A stretch of DNA of 64,000 bases, taken from the NCBI GenBank assembly GCA_022376925.1, contig JAIOJX010000030.1:173223298-173287297 (forward strand). The letters run 5' to 3'. Position numbers and translations under genes: made by a program. A model generated the notes under the pieces. That model did no database searches and had not been told where the DNA came from. It worked only from the letters and a program-made list of their open reading frames with translations. Positions 34,405-47,222 of the stretch are shown here, piece after piece. Numbering within the stretch: position 1 is the stretch's first letter; the number at the start of each line of letters is the position of its first letter. Origin of the DNA: Tragulus kanchil. Lineage: Eukaryota; Chordata; Mammalia; Artiodactyla; Tragulidae.

Positions 34405-35200
34405 ATAGATTTTAGACATATACATTATGATCCTAAACAAGAATCTTAATAACATAGAAATGTCGTTTCTCCTCAGACTTATGAAGCTTATGAAGTCATT
34501 TTTGATCAAATTCTCAATGAGATTATATGAAAATTTTTTGGCAAACAACGAATAATGCAAGAAGAGGAAAGCATGGAAAAAGGTGGTTATGTCCAATAAA
34601 GTAACAAGATATCTATAAAGCTACAATAATTAAGTATGAGCTTTGTGTACTTAGACATAAATGTCAGTATGGTAGAAAACAAAATAAATATTTATCTAAC
34701 TATCAGAATAATTTAATCTTATAAAATATAGTCTAATTTTCCAACCACCAAAGAAGAGTAACTAGTCAGTATATTCCAAATAAACGGTTATTCTTTTGGG
34801 GGGGGGGGGGGGGAAGCATGTTCTCACACTCACATCCATATATTATATTACCTCTTAGGATTATTGTGAAAATTAAACTAATGTAAATAAAGTTCAATAG
34901 ACAATCTCATAAACAGTGAAAAATACCTGTTACTTCACTTTCACAAGTCACTCCTGCATTTCTATGATGCTCCTGGAGGTAATTTTCCCCCAAAATAAAG
35001 TAACTTTTGCCACAACAACTGAAAAGCAAACAAACAAAATCTGTTTTGGCATAATCGCTTAGAGAGATTTCTGTGTCCCCAAAACAAAGACTTCCTCTTA
35101 TATTACCAGTTCTAACTCACTTATTTTTCATATCCAAATGTTTTTATTATATACGTAATATAATATAATATATTATATTATATACTATATATATATACAT

Positions 35201-35231
<31 letters not shown>

Positions 35232-35511
35232 AAGGTGGGAGAAAGGTTATCTCATTTCCCCATTTAATTAAGACTCCCTTTCAAATACATCAATCTCAGA
35301 CAAAATTCTAGAATGATCTCAAACAAAGTGGTTTACAGTTATTACTTTTTTCATATAGAATAGTTTGCACCTCTGTACTTGTCTGCTTTGAAATAATTAG
35401 AAAATAAATTGTAGAATGGTCAAAAATACTGTGCTGAGTAAGTCTATGATAGTCACAATAAAATCATTTTCATGTGTGTTTGACCTGGACCGTTTCAATT
35501 GTCCTCCACTA
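34405..35511. other. AT-rich unannotated sequence
   Basis: Contains a 16-G run (34798-34813) and a TA microsatellite listed separately. No gene or other element recognised. Repeated from 35740. Confidence 0.4.
35145..35232. repeat. (TA)n/(CATA)n microsatellite (first copy)
   Basis: About 88 bp of almost pure A/T with tacata interruptions. Identical copy at 36308-36394. Confidence 0.9.
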
Positions 35512-35733
35512 CAGCAATAGCTTAGAGATACTGTTTGTTAGCTTCAGACAATCACAATAAAGTGAATATCATAATAAAGAAATTTACACAATTTTCTTTG
35601 TTTCAGTACATACAAAATGACATTTACTCTATACAGTAGTATACTAAGTATGCTATTGCATTATATAGAAATTTACATGTATTAATTAAAAAAAACTTTG
35701 TTGCTACAAAATGCTAACCACCATCTGACAAGT
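35512..35733 (-). mobile_element. Tigger-type DNA transposon piece (first copy, cut by junction)
   Basis: Same as the left part of 36675-36996 and truncated at the pair-12 junction. Confidence 0.75.
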
Positions 35734-36307
35734 AAGAGGGAAAGCATGGAAAAAGGTGGTTATGTCCAATAAAGTAACAAGATATCTATAAAGCTACAAT
35801 AATTAAGTATGAGCTTTGTGTACTTAGACATAAATGTCAGTATGGTAGAAAACAAAATAAATATTTATCTAACTATCAGAATAATTTAATCTTATAAAAT
35901 ATAGTCTAATTTTCCAACCACCAAAGAAGAGTAACTAGTCAGTATATTCCAAATAAACGGTTATTCTTTTGGGAGGAAGCATGTTCTCACACTCACATCC
36001 ATATATTATATTACCTCTTAGGATTATTGTGAAAATTAAACTAATGTAAATAAAGTTCAATAGACAATCTCATAAACAGTGAAAAATACCTGTTACTTCA
36101 CTTTCACAAGTCACTCCTGCATTTCTATGATGCTCCTGGAGGTAATTTTCCCCCAAAATAAAGTAACTTTTGCCACAACAACTGAAAAGCAAACAAACAA
36201 AATCTGTTTTGGCATAATCGCTTAGAGAGATTTCTGTGTCCCCAAAACAAAGACTTCCTCTTATATTACCAGTTCTAACTCACTTATTTTTCATATCCAA
36301 ATGTTTT

Positions 36308-36363
36308 TATTATATACGTAATATAATATAATATATTATATTATATACTATATATATATACAT

Positions 36364-36394
<31 letters not shown>
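36308..36394. repeat. (TA)n/(CATA)n microsatellite (second copy)
   Basis: Copy of the tract at 35145 with no length change that I can see, unlike the G-run beside it. Confidence 0.9.
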
Positions 36395-36674
36395 AAGGTG
36401 GGAGAAAGGTTATCTCATTTCCCCATTTAATTAAGACTCCCTTTCAAATACATCAATCTCAGACAAAATTCTAGAATGATCTCAAACAAAGTGGTTTACA
36501 GTTATTACTTTTTTCATATAGAATAGTTTGCACCTCTGTACTTGTCTGCTTTGAAATAATTAGAAAATAAATTGTAGAATGGTCAAAAATACTGTGCTGA
36601 GTAAGTCTATGATAGTCACAATAAAATCATTTTCATGTGTGTTTGACCTGGACCGTTTCAATTGTCCTCCACTA

Positions 36675-36996
36675 CAGCAATAGCTTAGAGATACTGTTTG
36701 TTAGCTTCAGACAATCACAATAAAGTGAATATCATAATAAAGAAATTTACACAATTTTCTTTGTTTCCCAGTACATACAAAAATGACATTTACTCTATAC
36801 AGTAGTATACTAAGTATGCTATTGCATTATATAGAAATTTACATGTATTAATTAAAAAAAAAAAAACTTTGTTGCTACAAAAATGCTAACCACCATCTGA
36901 CAACTAAGAGTACCACAAACTTTCAATCTGTAAAATCAGTAATGTGGCAAAGCACAGTAAAACAAAGTGCAATAAAATGAAGTATGCATGCCTGTA
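36675..36996 (-). mobile_element. Tigger (TcMar) DNA transposon, internally deleted
   Basis: Minus-oriented ends of a Tigger1-like element. The left end has gagatactgtttgttagctt, aataaagtgaatatcataat and aaatgctaaccaccatctga. The right end has ggcaaagcacagtaaaacaa and caataaaatgaagtatgcatg, close to the family's terminal inverted repeat. The roughly 2 kb transposase interior is missing, so this is a nonautonomous derivative, inactive and old. Confidence 0.8.
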
Positions 36997-38068
36997 TGTT
37001 CCCCCAAAAGCTTTGCTTGACATATTTTAGCACAAATGTTTACCTAAAGCCTACACCAACTTTGAGACTATCACATTCATTCATTCATATCCCTCGGCAT
37101 TAGAAATGAAACATTTATTATCACATTCATCTTTTTTCAGTTTGAAATCTGACATTTCTATCCCAGAAGATCCATAAAAGTAAGCAAAACACTAGTTTTG
37201 AAATGCTTTTCACACAATATTTCAAAAATATAAACTTCATTAAAGGAAAAGAGAAGAAAATTAGATAATTGCTCTACTTAATATCTGTATAATGATTTAT
37301 TATTATATTTGCTTGCAATGTAACTCCTTTTAGAGTTTAATTAATCCCACTTAGTGTTTAAGTATCCTATATATCTGCCAACAGGAGTTCAATTTCTAGT
37401 TGGTGTTTATTAGCAAGATAATTGGCCTTATTACTTAAGCATGGTGCCTCCCTGGCATTCAGCCCAGATGGGATATTTTATATGTATTATATCTGGAAAG
37501 GAAAGTATACATTTCCTCAAAAGCAGATGTTTAAACAACTTAATAACCTGAATTTTTTTATATTACCATAATGCACCAAACTAGAGCTAAGCCAGTGTAG
37601 GAAAACCAATTCATTAAACTCATGCGCTAGAACAATTTCTCTTAAACTGTTAAGTTTATATTTACCATAATCTCCAATAAAACAATGGTTTCATTTGTCT
37701 ATACATATTGATATAAATATCTGAAGGTGTTATATATTTAAAGCTTGGTTGCACTATTTTTGCCCACTTATGACTTTTATTTCTAAAGAATAATTTTCAA
37801 ACTGTTACTACGGTTTATTGCTGAAGATGTGCCAAGTTTCCAGTTTTAAGTACAAAATTTATTTTGAGATACACAAGTAACAGATTACTGAAGAAAAAAA
37901 GACCCCAAGTAAAATATTGGGAGAAAATAATGTAAAATTTTAACTCTAGGAATTAAAAGTGGAGGACTGATGGATCCACTGTATCATTTCTTCTTTGCCA
38001 ATTCCATTTCAACACTAGATGACAAACTAGACTTTGTGAACAAGCTTCAAATAAAGTTTATACTAAAA
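36997..38068. other. unannotated AT-rich sequence
   Basis: Nothing recognisable. Repeated at 38167-39238. Confidence 0.35.
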
Positions 38069-38075
38069 GAAGATC

Positions 38076-38166
38076 AGAGTACCACAAACTTTCAATCTGT
38101 AAAATCAGTAATGTGGCAAAGCACAGTAAAACAAAGTGCAATAAAATGAAGTATGCATGCCTGTAT
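38076..38166 (-). mobile_element. Tigger terminal fragment (extra copy)
   Basis: Right terminal part of the Tigger derivative, starting agagtaccacaaactttcaa and ending gcatgcctgta. Created by pair 13. Confidence 0.7.
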
Positions 38167-39439
38167 GTTCCCCCAAAAGCTTTGCTTGACATATTTTAGC
38201 ACAAATGTTTACCTAAAGCCTACACCAACTTTGAGACTATCACATTCATTCATTCATATCCCTCGGCATTAGAAATGAAACATTTATTATCACATTCATC
38301 TTTTTTCAGTTTGAAATCTGACATTTCTATCCCAGAAGATCCATAAAAGTAAGCAAAACACTAGTTTTGAAATGCTTTTCACACAATATTTCAAAAATAT
38401 AAACTTCATTAAAGGAAAAGAGAAGAAAATTAGATAATTGCTCTACTTAATATCTGTATAATGATTTATTATTATATTTGCTTGCAATGTAACTCCTTTT
38501 AGAGTTTAATTAATCCCACTTAGTGTTTAAGTATCCTATATATCTGCCAACAGGAGTTCAATTTCTAGTTGGTGTTTATTAGCAAGATAATTGGCCTTAT
38601 TACTTAAGCATGGTGCCTCCCTGGCATTCAGCCCAGATGGGATATTTTATATGTATTATATCTGGAAAGGAAAGTATACATTTCCTCAAAAGCAGATGTT
38701 TAAACAACTTAATAACCTGAATTTTTTTATATTACCATAATGCACCAAACTAGAGCTAAGCCAGTGTAGGAAAACCAATTCATTAAACTCATGCGCTAGA
38801 ACAATTTCTCTTAAACTGTTAAGTTTATATTTACCATAATCTCCAATAAAACAATGGTTTCATTTGTCTATACATATTGATATAAATATCTGAAGGTGTT
38901 ATATATTTAAAGCTTGGTTGCACTATTTTTGCCCACTTATGACTTTTATTTCTAAAGAATAATTTTCAAACTGTTACTACGGTTTATTGCTGAAGATGTG
39001 CCAAGTTTCCAGTTTTAAGTACAAAATTTATTTTGAGATACACAAGTAACAGATTACTGAAGAAAAAAAGACCCCAAGTAAAATATTGGGAGAAAATAAT
39101 GTAAAATTTTAACTCTAGGAATTAAAAGTGGAGGACTGATGGATCCACTGTATCATTTCTTCTTTGCCAATTCCATTTCAACACTAGATGACAAACTAGA
39201 CTTTGAGAACAAGCTTAAAATAAAGTTTATACTAAAAATGAGAGTATCAGAGCATGATATTTGAGTATACTTTAGTGTGGCCCATAAAACTCAGGGCAAT
39301 TTTGTTAAAGCTAAACAACCCAGGGAGAAAGGACTTCAGAAAGACTGGGATGAACTGAGAGTCAATTGTCAAGAAAGGTTTCACTATGCACAGATATATA
39401 ATCCCTACAATGTAGCAGTGACTTTCCTAACAAAACAAG

Positions 39440-39570
39440 CACTCCTTATTAAACCATAAACTTTTAGAGGATGGGAAAATATTAATTCATCATTATATTC
39501 CCAGCACTGAGCAAAATATTAGATTCCTGGAAGATACTTATCAAATGGTTGCTGAATAGATAAACAAATG
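39440..39570 (+). mobile_element. L2-like 3' end (tentative)
   Basis: attcccagcactgagcaaaa followed by gaagatacttatcaaatggttgctgaata-type wording is typical of an eroded L2 3' end. Repeated near 40602-40732. Confidence 0.45.
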
Positions 39571-39790
39571 GTTAGGAAATCAATAAATCTAGCACATTAA
39601 ACACACTAAACACCTACTACTTAAAGTCTTAACTGACTTGTAAATAGAACTCAAATCACCAATATGAATGTCATTTTTACCATGAAAAATGAAAACCTTT
39701 TAATAGTATAAGGGCCATGTGATCATTTTAAGCTACACACTCTCAAATCAAAAGAAATAATGAAAAAGGCACATTCTAATAATGAGCTCT

Positions 39791-40083
39791 TGGGCTTCCC
39801 TGGTGGTCCAGTAGGTAAAGAGTCTCCCTTGCAGTGCAAGGGCCGCCAGTTCAATTCCTGGCCTGGGAAGATCCAACATGCCGCAGAGCGGCTGGACCAG
39901 TGTGTCCAATTACCAGTCAGCACTCTGGAGTGCATCTGCCCAGAGCCAGCCAGTGCTCTGCAACAAGAGAGGCCACTGTAATGGGAGGCCCACACAGGCC
40001 AAAGAACAAAGATGGACGAAAATAAACAAAGGAAAAGCCAATAACGGAGGCCAAAATTAAAAAAAGAAAAATAAATTGTTTTA
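39791..40083 (+). mobile_element. CHR-2-like SINE (first copy)
   Basis: Complete plus-strand SINE with perfect 10-bp target duplications aatgagctct at 39781-39790 and 40084-40093. Confidence 0.9.
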
Positions 40084-40952
40084 AATGAGCTCTCAAAACA
40101 TAACAGTAATATGACTTTTATTTCTAAGTAATTTTAAAGTATACGGTTTATTGCTGAAGATGTGCCAAGTTTCCAGTTTTAAGTACAAAATTTATTTTGA
40201 GATACACAAGTAACAGATTACTGAAGAAAAAGACCCCAAGTAAAATATTGGGAGAAAATAATGTAAAATTTTAACTCTAGGAATTAAAAGTGGAGGACTG
40301 ATGGATCCACTGTATCATTTCTTCTTTGCCAATTCCATTTCAACACTAGATGACAAACTAGACTTTGAGAACAAGCTTAAAATAAAGTTTATACTAAAAA
40401 TGAGAGTATCAGAGCATGATATTTGAGTATACTTTAGTGTGGCCCATAAAACTCAGGGCAATTTTGTTAAAGCTAAACAACCCAGGGAGAAAGGACTTCA
40501 GAAAGACTGGGATGAACTGAGAGTCAATTGTCAAGAAAGGTTTCACTATGCACAGATATATAATCCCTACAATGTAGCAGTGACTTTCCTAACAAAACAA
40601 GCACTCCTTATTAAACCATAAACTTTTAGAGGATGGGAAAATATTAATTCATCATTATATTCCCAGCACTGAGCAAAATATTAGATTCCTGGAAGATACT
40701 TATCAAATGGTTGCTGAATAGATAAACAAATGGTTAGGAAATCAATAAATCTAGCACATTAAACACACTAAACACCTACTACTTAAAGTCTTAACTGACT
40801 TGTAAATAGAACTCAAATCACCAATATGAATGTCATTTTTACCATGAAAAATGAAAACCTTTTAATAGTATAAGGGCCATGTGATCATTTTAAGCTACAC
40901 ACTCTCAAATCAAAAGAAATAATGAAAAAGGCACATTCTAATAATGAGCTCT

Positions 40953-41245
40953 TGGGCTTCCCTGGTGGTCCAGTAGGTAAAGAGTCTCCCTTGCAGTGCA
41001 AGGGCCGCCAGTTCAATTCCTGGCCTGGGAAGATCCAACATGCCGCAGAGCGGCTGGACCAGTGTGTCCAATTACCAGTCAGCACTCTGGAGTGCATCTG
41101 CCCAGAGCCAGCCAGTGCTCTGCAACAAGAGAGGCCACTGTAATGGGAGGCCCACACAGGCCAAAGAACAAAGATGGACGAAAATAAACAAAGGAAAAGC
41201 CAATAACGGAGGCCAAAATTAAAAAAAGAAAAATAAATTGTTTTA
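40953..41245 (+). mobile_element. CHR-2-like SINE (second copy)
   Basis: Same insertion as 39791-40083. Target duplications aatgagctct at 40943-40952 and 41246-41255 are carried along. Confidence 0.9.
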
Positions 41246-41381
41246 AATGAGCTCTCAAAACATAACAGTAATATGCATTCACAAAAGCCTCCAAAGTAAT
41301 AATAATTTCCAATTAAAAATATTTTAGAAATCCACTTTACTTTACTTTAAAAACCCACTTGCCCTTAAAATGTTATGCTTC

Positions 41382-41651
41382 GGGCTTCCTTGGTGGTCCA
41401 GTGGGAAAGGACACTGCCTTGCAGTGCAAGGAGTGCCGGACTGATGTCTGGGCTAGGAAGATCCCATGTGCTGCGGTGTGACTGAACCAATGTATGCAAC
41501 TACCCAGCTGGATCTCTGGAGTGCATGCGCCCAAAGCCGGTGCTCTGCAACAAGAGAGGCCACTGCAATGGGAGGCCCACACAGGCCAAAGAACAAAGAC
41601 GGATGAAAATAAATAAATGAAAGACCAATAGAAGTGGCCAAAAAAAAAAAA
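41382..41651 (+). mobile_element. CHR-2-like SINE
   Basis: Independent insertion, with perfect target duplications gttatgcttc at 41372-41381 and 41652-41661. The tail is a pure A-run. Confidence 0.9.
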
Positions 41652-41661
41652 GTTATGCTTC

Positions 41662-42003
41662 TTTTGACCACTGTGCTGCATTTATATGTTCCCAAGAAAC
41701 AAGACTGCAAGAAAAAAGAAAACGCATCTCTCTGTTCTCTCCTCTTTTTCTTCTTAGTTAACTCAGAAGCAAAGAAGATAAATATAACATTGGAAGTTAG
41801 AATTAAAAGTCTCCCTAGGACTTCGGAAACACTTCACCAAAATTAAATAGAATTTCTCTTATCCAGGATGTTTCTTCTCTTCTTTGGCTTTATGTTTGTA
41901 TGCCCTTCTTTCTATGTGCTTTTTCCAAACTACTTAAAATATCAGTTAGACTCTACAGTTTAAAAGTGTAAAAAGTAATGGTACCTTTTTCTCAAAGCTT
42001 TTT
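41662..42003. other. unannotated sequence
   Basis: Nothing recognised. Confidence 0.35.
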
Positions 42004-44315
42004 CACAGACCCTAATCCCTAGATTTCTGTCACATCTGAGGAGACTCATACCACATACAGTGTAGTTTTCCAGCATCAGTGACCTTTGATACTATATAAT
42101 TTTTTTTTTTAACTGCATGGACTGATCCAGAAAACAAGTAGGCTGAATACTGAAGACAGGGATTAGAATGCTCAGACTAGATTGTGAAGGGTTAATGAAC
42201 ATCAGGCTTAAACTTTGCTATGAAGGAGTAACAGTAGAAACAATAGATCTAAATGTTAAATTGGTCTGATATATGACTGCATAAAGTGTCAGTGGGTACC
42301 TCATGTTATATATGTGTCCTGTAAGTTTGGTAGGTCCCTGACTGGCTTCTATAACTAATTAGTTTATAGACACAGACAGACCATGGCATGGAACACCCAC
42401 ATGGAATGAGATTACCAGAAAAGTGTGGCATGTGATAGCTTACACTGTGAGTCCTAGCATATCACCGGTGATTTATATTTGCTGAAGAACAGTTTTCATC
42501 TTGTGGCATTTGAGGCAATTTAAGCTCTTTTTGTCAAGGGGAGAAGGATCTCAGCATAACTAGATGACAAGCATACCAACTTCTGATAGGTATACCTATG
42601 CAGAAGCTAGTCCTACTCATTTGGTCCAAACAATACAAATGAAAGGAAGTCTCTGAATTTAGATACACTAGGCTAAGACATCACTCAGTGTGATAGTGGT
42701 AATCCTCTAAGCCTCTGCTCATGTGCTTGTTATGAAAATTAAATGAGAAAATACACAAAAGTAGATACAATAAAAATTCAGTAATGGTCTTCAGTACCAT
42801 CAAGTACCATTTATGATGCTTATATTATGAAATTTCTACAATTCCTAAGGTACTGAATATATCATGTACAAGGAAACACGTCAAACCCAGGATAATCTTT
42901 TTTACTGGAGATATTTATCATGTGAAATGAAGAGAATGGACTCTGTGCCACAACATTTAAATACAGTCATTTGTTACCTGGTTTTATTCATCTAAATCAA
43001 ATTCTAAAAGCCTGTCAGACAGAAAATAAACTTTTCAGACTTAACAATGAGAAGTAACAGTCAGGATGGATATGGAAAATACAGCTGGTCTAACAGAGTA
43101 TGTCATTTTTTTCCAGGTGGGTTTAGATATTTCAATAAATAGCCTGCAACATTATTATTATTGCTTTTCACAGACCCTAATCCCTAGGTCTCTGAGGAGA
43201 CTCATACCACATACAGTGTAGTTTTCCAGCATCAGTGACCTTTGATACTATATAATTTTTTTTAACTGCATGGACTGATCCAGAAAACAAGTAGGCTGAA
43301 TACTGAAGACAGGGATTAGAATGCTCAGACTAGATTGTGAAGGGTTAATGAACATCAGGCTTAAACTTTGCTATGAAGGAGTAACAGTAGAAACAATAGA
43401 TCTAAATGTTAAATTGGTCTGATATATGACTGCATAAAGTGTCAGTGGGTACCTCATGTTATATATGTGTCCTGTAAGTTTGGTAGGTCCCTGACTGGCT
43501 TCTATAACTAATTAGTTTATAGACACAGACAGACCATGGCATGGAACACCCACATGGAATGAGATTACCAGAAAAGTGTGGCATGTGATAGCTTACACTG
43601 TGAGTCCTAGCATATCACCGGTGATTTATATTTGCTGAAGAACAGTTTTCATCTTGTGGCATTTGAGGCAATTTAAGATATTTTTGTCAAGGGGAGAAGG
43701 ATCTCAGCATAACTAGATGACAAGCATACCAACTTCTGATAGGTATACCTATGCAGAAGCTAGTCCTACTCATTTGGTCCAAACAATACAAATGAAAGGA
43801 AGTCTCTGAATTTAGATACACTAGGCTAAGACATCACTCAGTGTGATAGTGGTAATCCTCTAAGCCTCTGCTCATGTGCTTGTTATGAAAATTAAATGAG
43901 AAAATACACAAAAGTAGATACAATAAAAATTCAGTAATGGTCTTCAGTACCATCAAGTACCATTTATGATGCTTATATTATGAAATTTCTACAATTCCTA
44001 AGGTACTGAATATATCATGTACAAGGAAACACGTCAAACCCAGGATAATCTTTTTTACTGGAGATATTTATCATGTGAAATGAAGAGAATGGACTCTGTG
44101 CCACAACATTTAAATACAGTCATTTGTTACCTGGTTTTATTCATCTAAATCAAATTCTAAAAGCCTGTCAGACAGAAAATAAACTTTTCAGACTTAACAA
44201 TGAGAAGTAACAGTCAGGATGGATATGGAAAATACAGCTGGTCTAACAGAGTATGTCATTTTTTTCCAGGTGGGTTTAGATATTTCAATAAATAGCCTGC
44301 AACATTATTATTATT
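42000..44315. repeat. tandem near-identical copy pair 15 (42000-43162 / 43163-44315)
   Basis: Offset 1165 shrinking to about 1155. Within 30 bp of the junction the second copy loses 9 bp (ccctaggtctctgagg versus ccctagatttctgtcacatctgagg), and a T-run is shorter. One internal change gctctttttg/gatatttttg. Confidence 0.9.
42680..42790 (+). mobile_element. MIR-like fragment (tentative)
   Basis: The wording gttatgaaaattaaatgaga followed by aataaaaattcagtaatggt has the order of the MIR 3' half at low identity. Repeated at about 43835-43945. Confidence 0.3.
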
Positions 44316-45053
44316 CTAATAACAAATAACATATGGTAACATAATCTACCAGTGCTGTTCAGCTTCAGGGTGACTTATGTGCACCATAACACCATTTGTA
44401 GTGAAAATAAAACGGTCAAATGGTATATGAAGAGAATTCTTTACATTATATGGTAACCATCATACTTGCTTTATAACTATTTTCATATGAGTGATCAACT
44501 GTAATAATAAACTTGGGAGACAACTGTAATATCTTTTGAAAATCTTTTTTTTAATTTTGATTGCCATGTCATATTCTTAGTTCTGCCTTGGTGTTTGGTT
44601 TGTTGACATTCAATGCTATATCCTATGACAAATAAGATGCTTAACTTTCTAACTGCTATAAAACAAAGGTAAGTCAAACAGCTTGACTTCAAAGAGCTGT
44701 TTTAACGTAAGACTGTTTTAATGTAAGACTCCAGTGGATATGAAGAGGTATTCTAGACTCCTGTTTAAGCCACAGAAATTCTGAATCAGGCAATACTGTT
44801 GTTTGTGAACTTCCATTTTCTTAAAGGCACAAAGTGATCACCTCTTCCCTATTCATTCAGTTGACATGAATAATTCTTCTGAGGTTGGGCATGAGTGGGT
44901 AGAGGAGGGATAGAAATTATTATGCTAAAATGAAAATTCCTTAGTGAAAAGAACAGATGCCAAACATTTAAGTAGCAAGAACTCACAAGGAAGGACAAGA
45001 GCAGCTGATAATCACTGAAGTTATTTCACAGTTCCAGGGATATTGGGTCGTGG
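44316..45053. other. unannotated AT-rich sequence
   Basis: No element recognised. Repeated from about 45468. Confidence 0.35.
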
Positions 45054-45142
45054 TTTAGTTGCTAAATCGTGTCTAACTCTTGATACCTCATGAACTTCAG
45101 CCTGCCAGGCTCCTCTGTCCATGGGATTCTCCAGGCAAGAAT
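45054..45142 (-). mobile_element. Bov-tA SINE fragment (cut by junction)
   Basis: Left part of the SINE at 46207, from tttagttgctaaatcgtgtc to gattctccaggcaagaata. Confidence 0.8.
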
Positions 45143-46206
45143 ACAATTCCTAAGGTACTGAATATATCATGTACAAGGAAACACGTCAAACCCAGGATAA
45201 TCTTTTTTACTGGAGATATTTATCATGTGAAATGAAGAGAATGGACTCTGTGCCACAACATTTAAATACAGTCATTTGTTACCTGGTTTTATTCATCTAA
45301 ATCAAATTCTAAAAGCCTGTCAGACAGAAAATAAACTTTTCAGACTTAACAATGAGAAGTAACAGTCAGGATGGATATGGAAAATACAGCTGGTCTAACA
45401 GAGTATGTCATTTTTTTCCAGGTGGGTTTAGATATTTCAATAAATAGCCTGCAACATTATTATTATTCTAATAACAAATAACATATGGTAACATAATCTA
45501 CCAGTGCTGTTCAGCTTCAGGGTGACTTATGTGCACCATAACACCATTTGTAGTGAAAATAAAACGGTCAAATGGTATATGAAGAGAATTCTTTACATTA
45601 TATGGTAACCATCATACTTGCTTTATAACTATTTTCATATGAGTGATCAACTGTAATAATAAACTTGGGAGACAACTGTAATATCTTTTGAAAATCTTTT
45701 TTTTTTTTAATTTTGATTGCCATGTCATATTCTTAGTTCTGCCTTGGTGTTTGGTTTGTTGACATTCAATGCTATATCCTATGACAAATAAGATGCTTAA
45801 CTTTCTAACTGCTATAAAACAAAGGTAAGTCAAACAGCTTGACTTCAAAGAGCTGTTTTAACGTAAGACTGTTTTAATGTAAGACTCCAGTGGATATGAA
45901 GAGGTATTCTAGACTCCTGTTTAAGCCACAGAAATTCTGAATCAGGCAATACTGTTGTTTGTGAACTTCCATTTTCTTAAAGGCACAAAGTGATCACCTC
46001 TTCCCTATTCATTCAGTTGACATGAATAATTCTTCTGAGGTTGGGCATGAGTGGGTAGAGGAGGGATAGAAATTATTATGCTAAAATGAAAATTCCTTAG
46101 TGAAAAGAACAGATGCCAAACATTTAAGTAGCAAGAACTCACAAGGAAGGACAAGAGCAGCTGATAATCACTGAAGTTATTTCACAGTTCCAGGGATATT
46201 GGGTCG

Positions 46207-46411
46207 TGGTTTAGTTGCTAAATCGTGTCTAACTCTTGATACCTCATGAACTTCAGCCTGCCAGGCTCCTCTGTCCATGGGATTCTCCAGGCAAGAATAC
46301 TGAAATGGGTTGCCATTTTCTTCTTCAGAGAGTCTTCCCAACCCAGGTCAAAACGGTTTGACCTGCATTGTAGGCAGATTCTTTACCAACTGCGCCATCA
46401 GGGAAGCCTCC
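46207..46411 (-). mobile_element. Bov-tA SINE
   Basis: Complete minus-strand copy: tttagttgctaaatcgtgtc, ccatgggattctccaggcaa, cattgtaggcagattcttta, head catcagggaagcc. No convincing target duplication. Confidence 0.87.
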
Positions 46412-47222
46412 CAAGAGAGTTGGGGTAGAGCAAAAATAAAGAATTCTTTTGAGAAGTACTGATGATTTCGGTGATTATAAACTCTTCACTGCATTAGTCT
46501 GGACTCTGGACAATACTTGACAACACTACCTGTGATATCATCAAAAGTTTAATTAAAATCATTTATAATTTGTGCTAAGTTTAGAACCTACAGGAGGGAT
46601 GAGGCAAAGTAGGTGATGGTGTTACACATGAACATTTTTACATTCAAATTTGAGTCTACAGTATACTTTAATATGGTATATCATCACTACCAGAGATCAT
46701 TAGTGTATCAGCTTGTACAACAAAAACATAGAGCCAGTTTTTAATTCCTGCCCTGTAAATGTGGTACCCTTCACTGCGGGGCAAACTGATCCTTTATTTT
46801 TAGATCAGTCTTCTTGCAGGGTCTGGGATGCATCCTGTCTTTAGGCGGACATAACTTAAGGATTCTGAGGTCAATAGTTTAGGAACTTATCAAATTTGTT
46901 TTAGCTTTGTGTTCGTTACTGGTAACAGAATTGTTACCCTATTTCTGTTCATTGGTCCCCACCTCATACTCATACTGTGGTATTATTTTTTAATCTATGA
47001 AATATTTTGAATAAAAGAATAATGATGGTTTTCATGCATTAGAAAGATATCTGGGAAAGAAATGTGTATAATGAACTGGAAGTGGGAAGGTTAAGGGGCA
47101 GAGAAACATAAGGTATAATTCAGAAAAGGCAGGAACACAGAGAAAGGAGGTGAGTCAGTCAGAGAGACATTGACTAAGGCTTAATAAATACAAGCTACTT
47201 AACTGGACACTAAAAGATTGTG
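46412..47222. other. unannotated sequence
   Basis: Nothing recognised. Repeated at 47608-48418. Confidence 0.35.

Larger units (their letters stand above)
34562..36909. repeat. tandem near-identical copy pair 12 (34562-35733 / 35734-36909)
   Basis: Offset 1173 at the left edge. The 16-G run of the first copy is gggagg in the second (35971-35976). Near the right end, the first copy lacks bases that a Tigger element should have (tttgtttcagtac versus tttgtttcccagtac). A-run near 36855 is longer in the second. Confidence 0.9.
36907..39238. repeat. tandem near-identical copy pair 13 (36907-38068 / 38076-39238)
   Basis: Offset 1169 with a 7-bp filler gaagatc (38069-38075). Near its right end the first copy reads tttgtgaacaagcttcaaat where the second reads tttgagaacaagcttaaaat. 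The later third copy at 40380 agrees with the second. Confidence 0.92.
38939..41275. repeat. tandem near-identical copy pair 14 (38939-40110 / 40111-41275)
   Basis: The offset is 1172 at the junction and about 1162 beyond, because the first 60 bp of the second copy are garbled (ctaagtaattttaaagtatacgg replaces a longer stretch). The first 300 bp also occur near 37770-38068, giving three copies. Contains a CHR SINE. Confidence 0.9.
43991..46298. repeat. tandem near-identical copy pair 16 (43991-45142 / 45143-46298)
   Basis: Offset 1152 rising to 1155 by a T-run length change near 44545/45697. The junction lies inside a Bov-tA SINE (gcaagaata). The left 320 bp occur also at 42840-43162 (three copies). 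Confidence 0.9.

Noticed and set aside
35145..36394. Direct repeats as a CRISPR array
   Set aside because: There are only two long copies, no short regularly spaced repeats, and the genome is mammalian.
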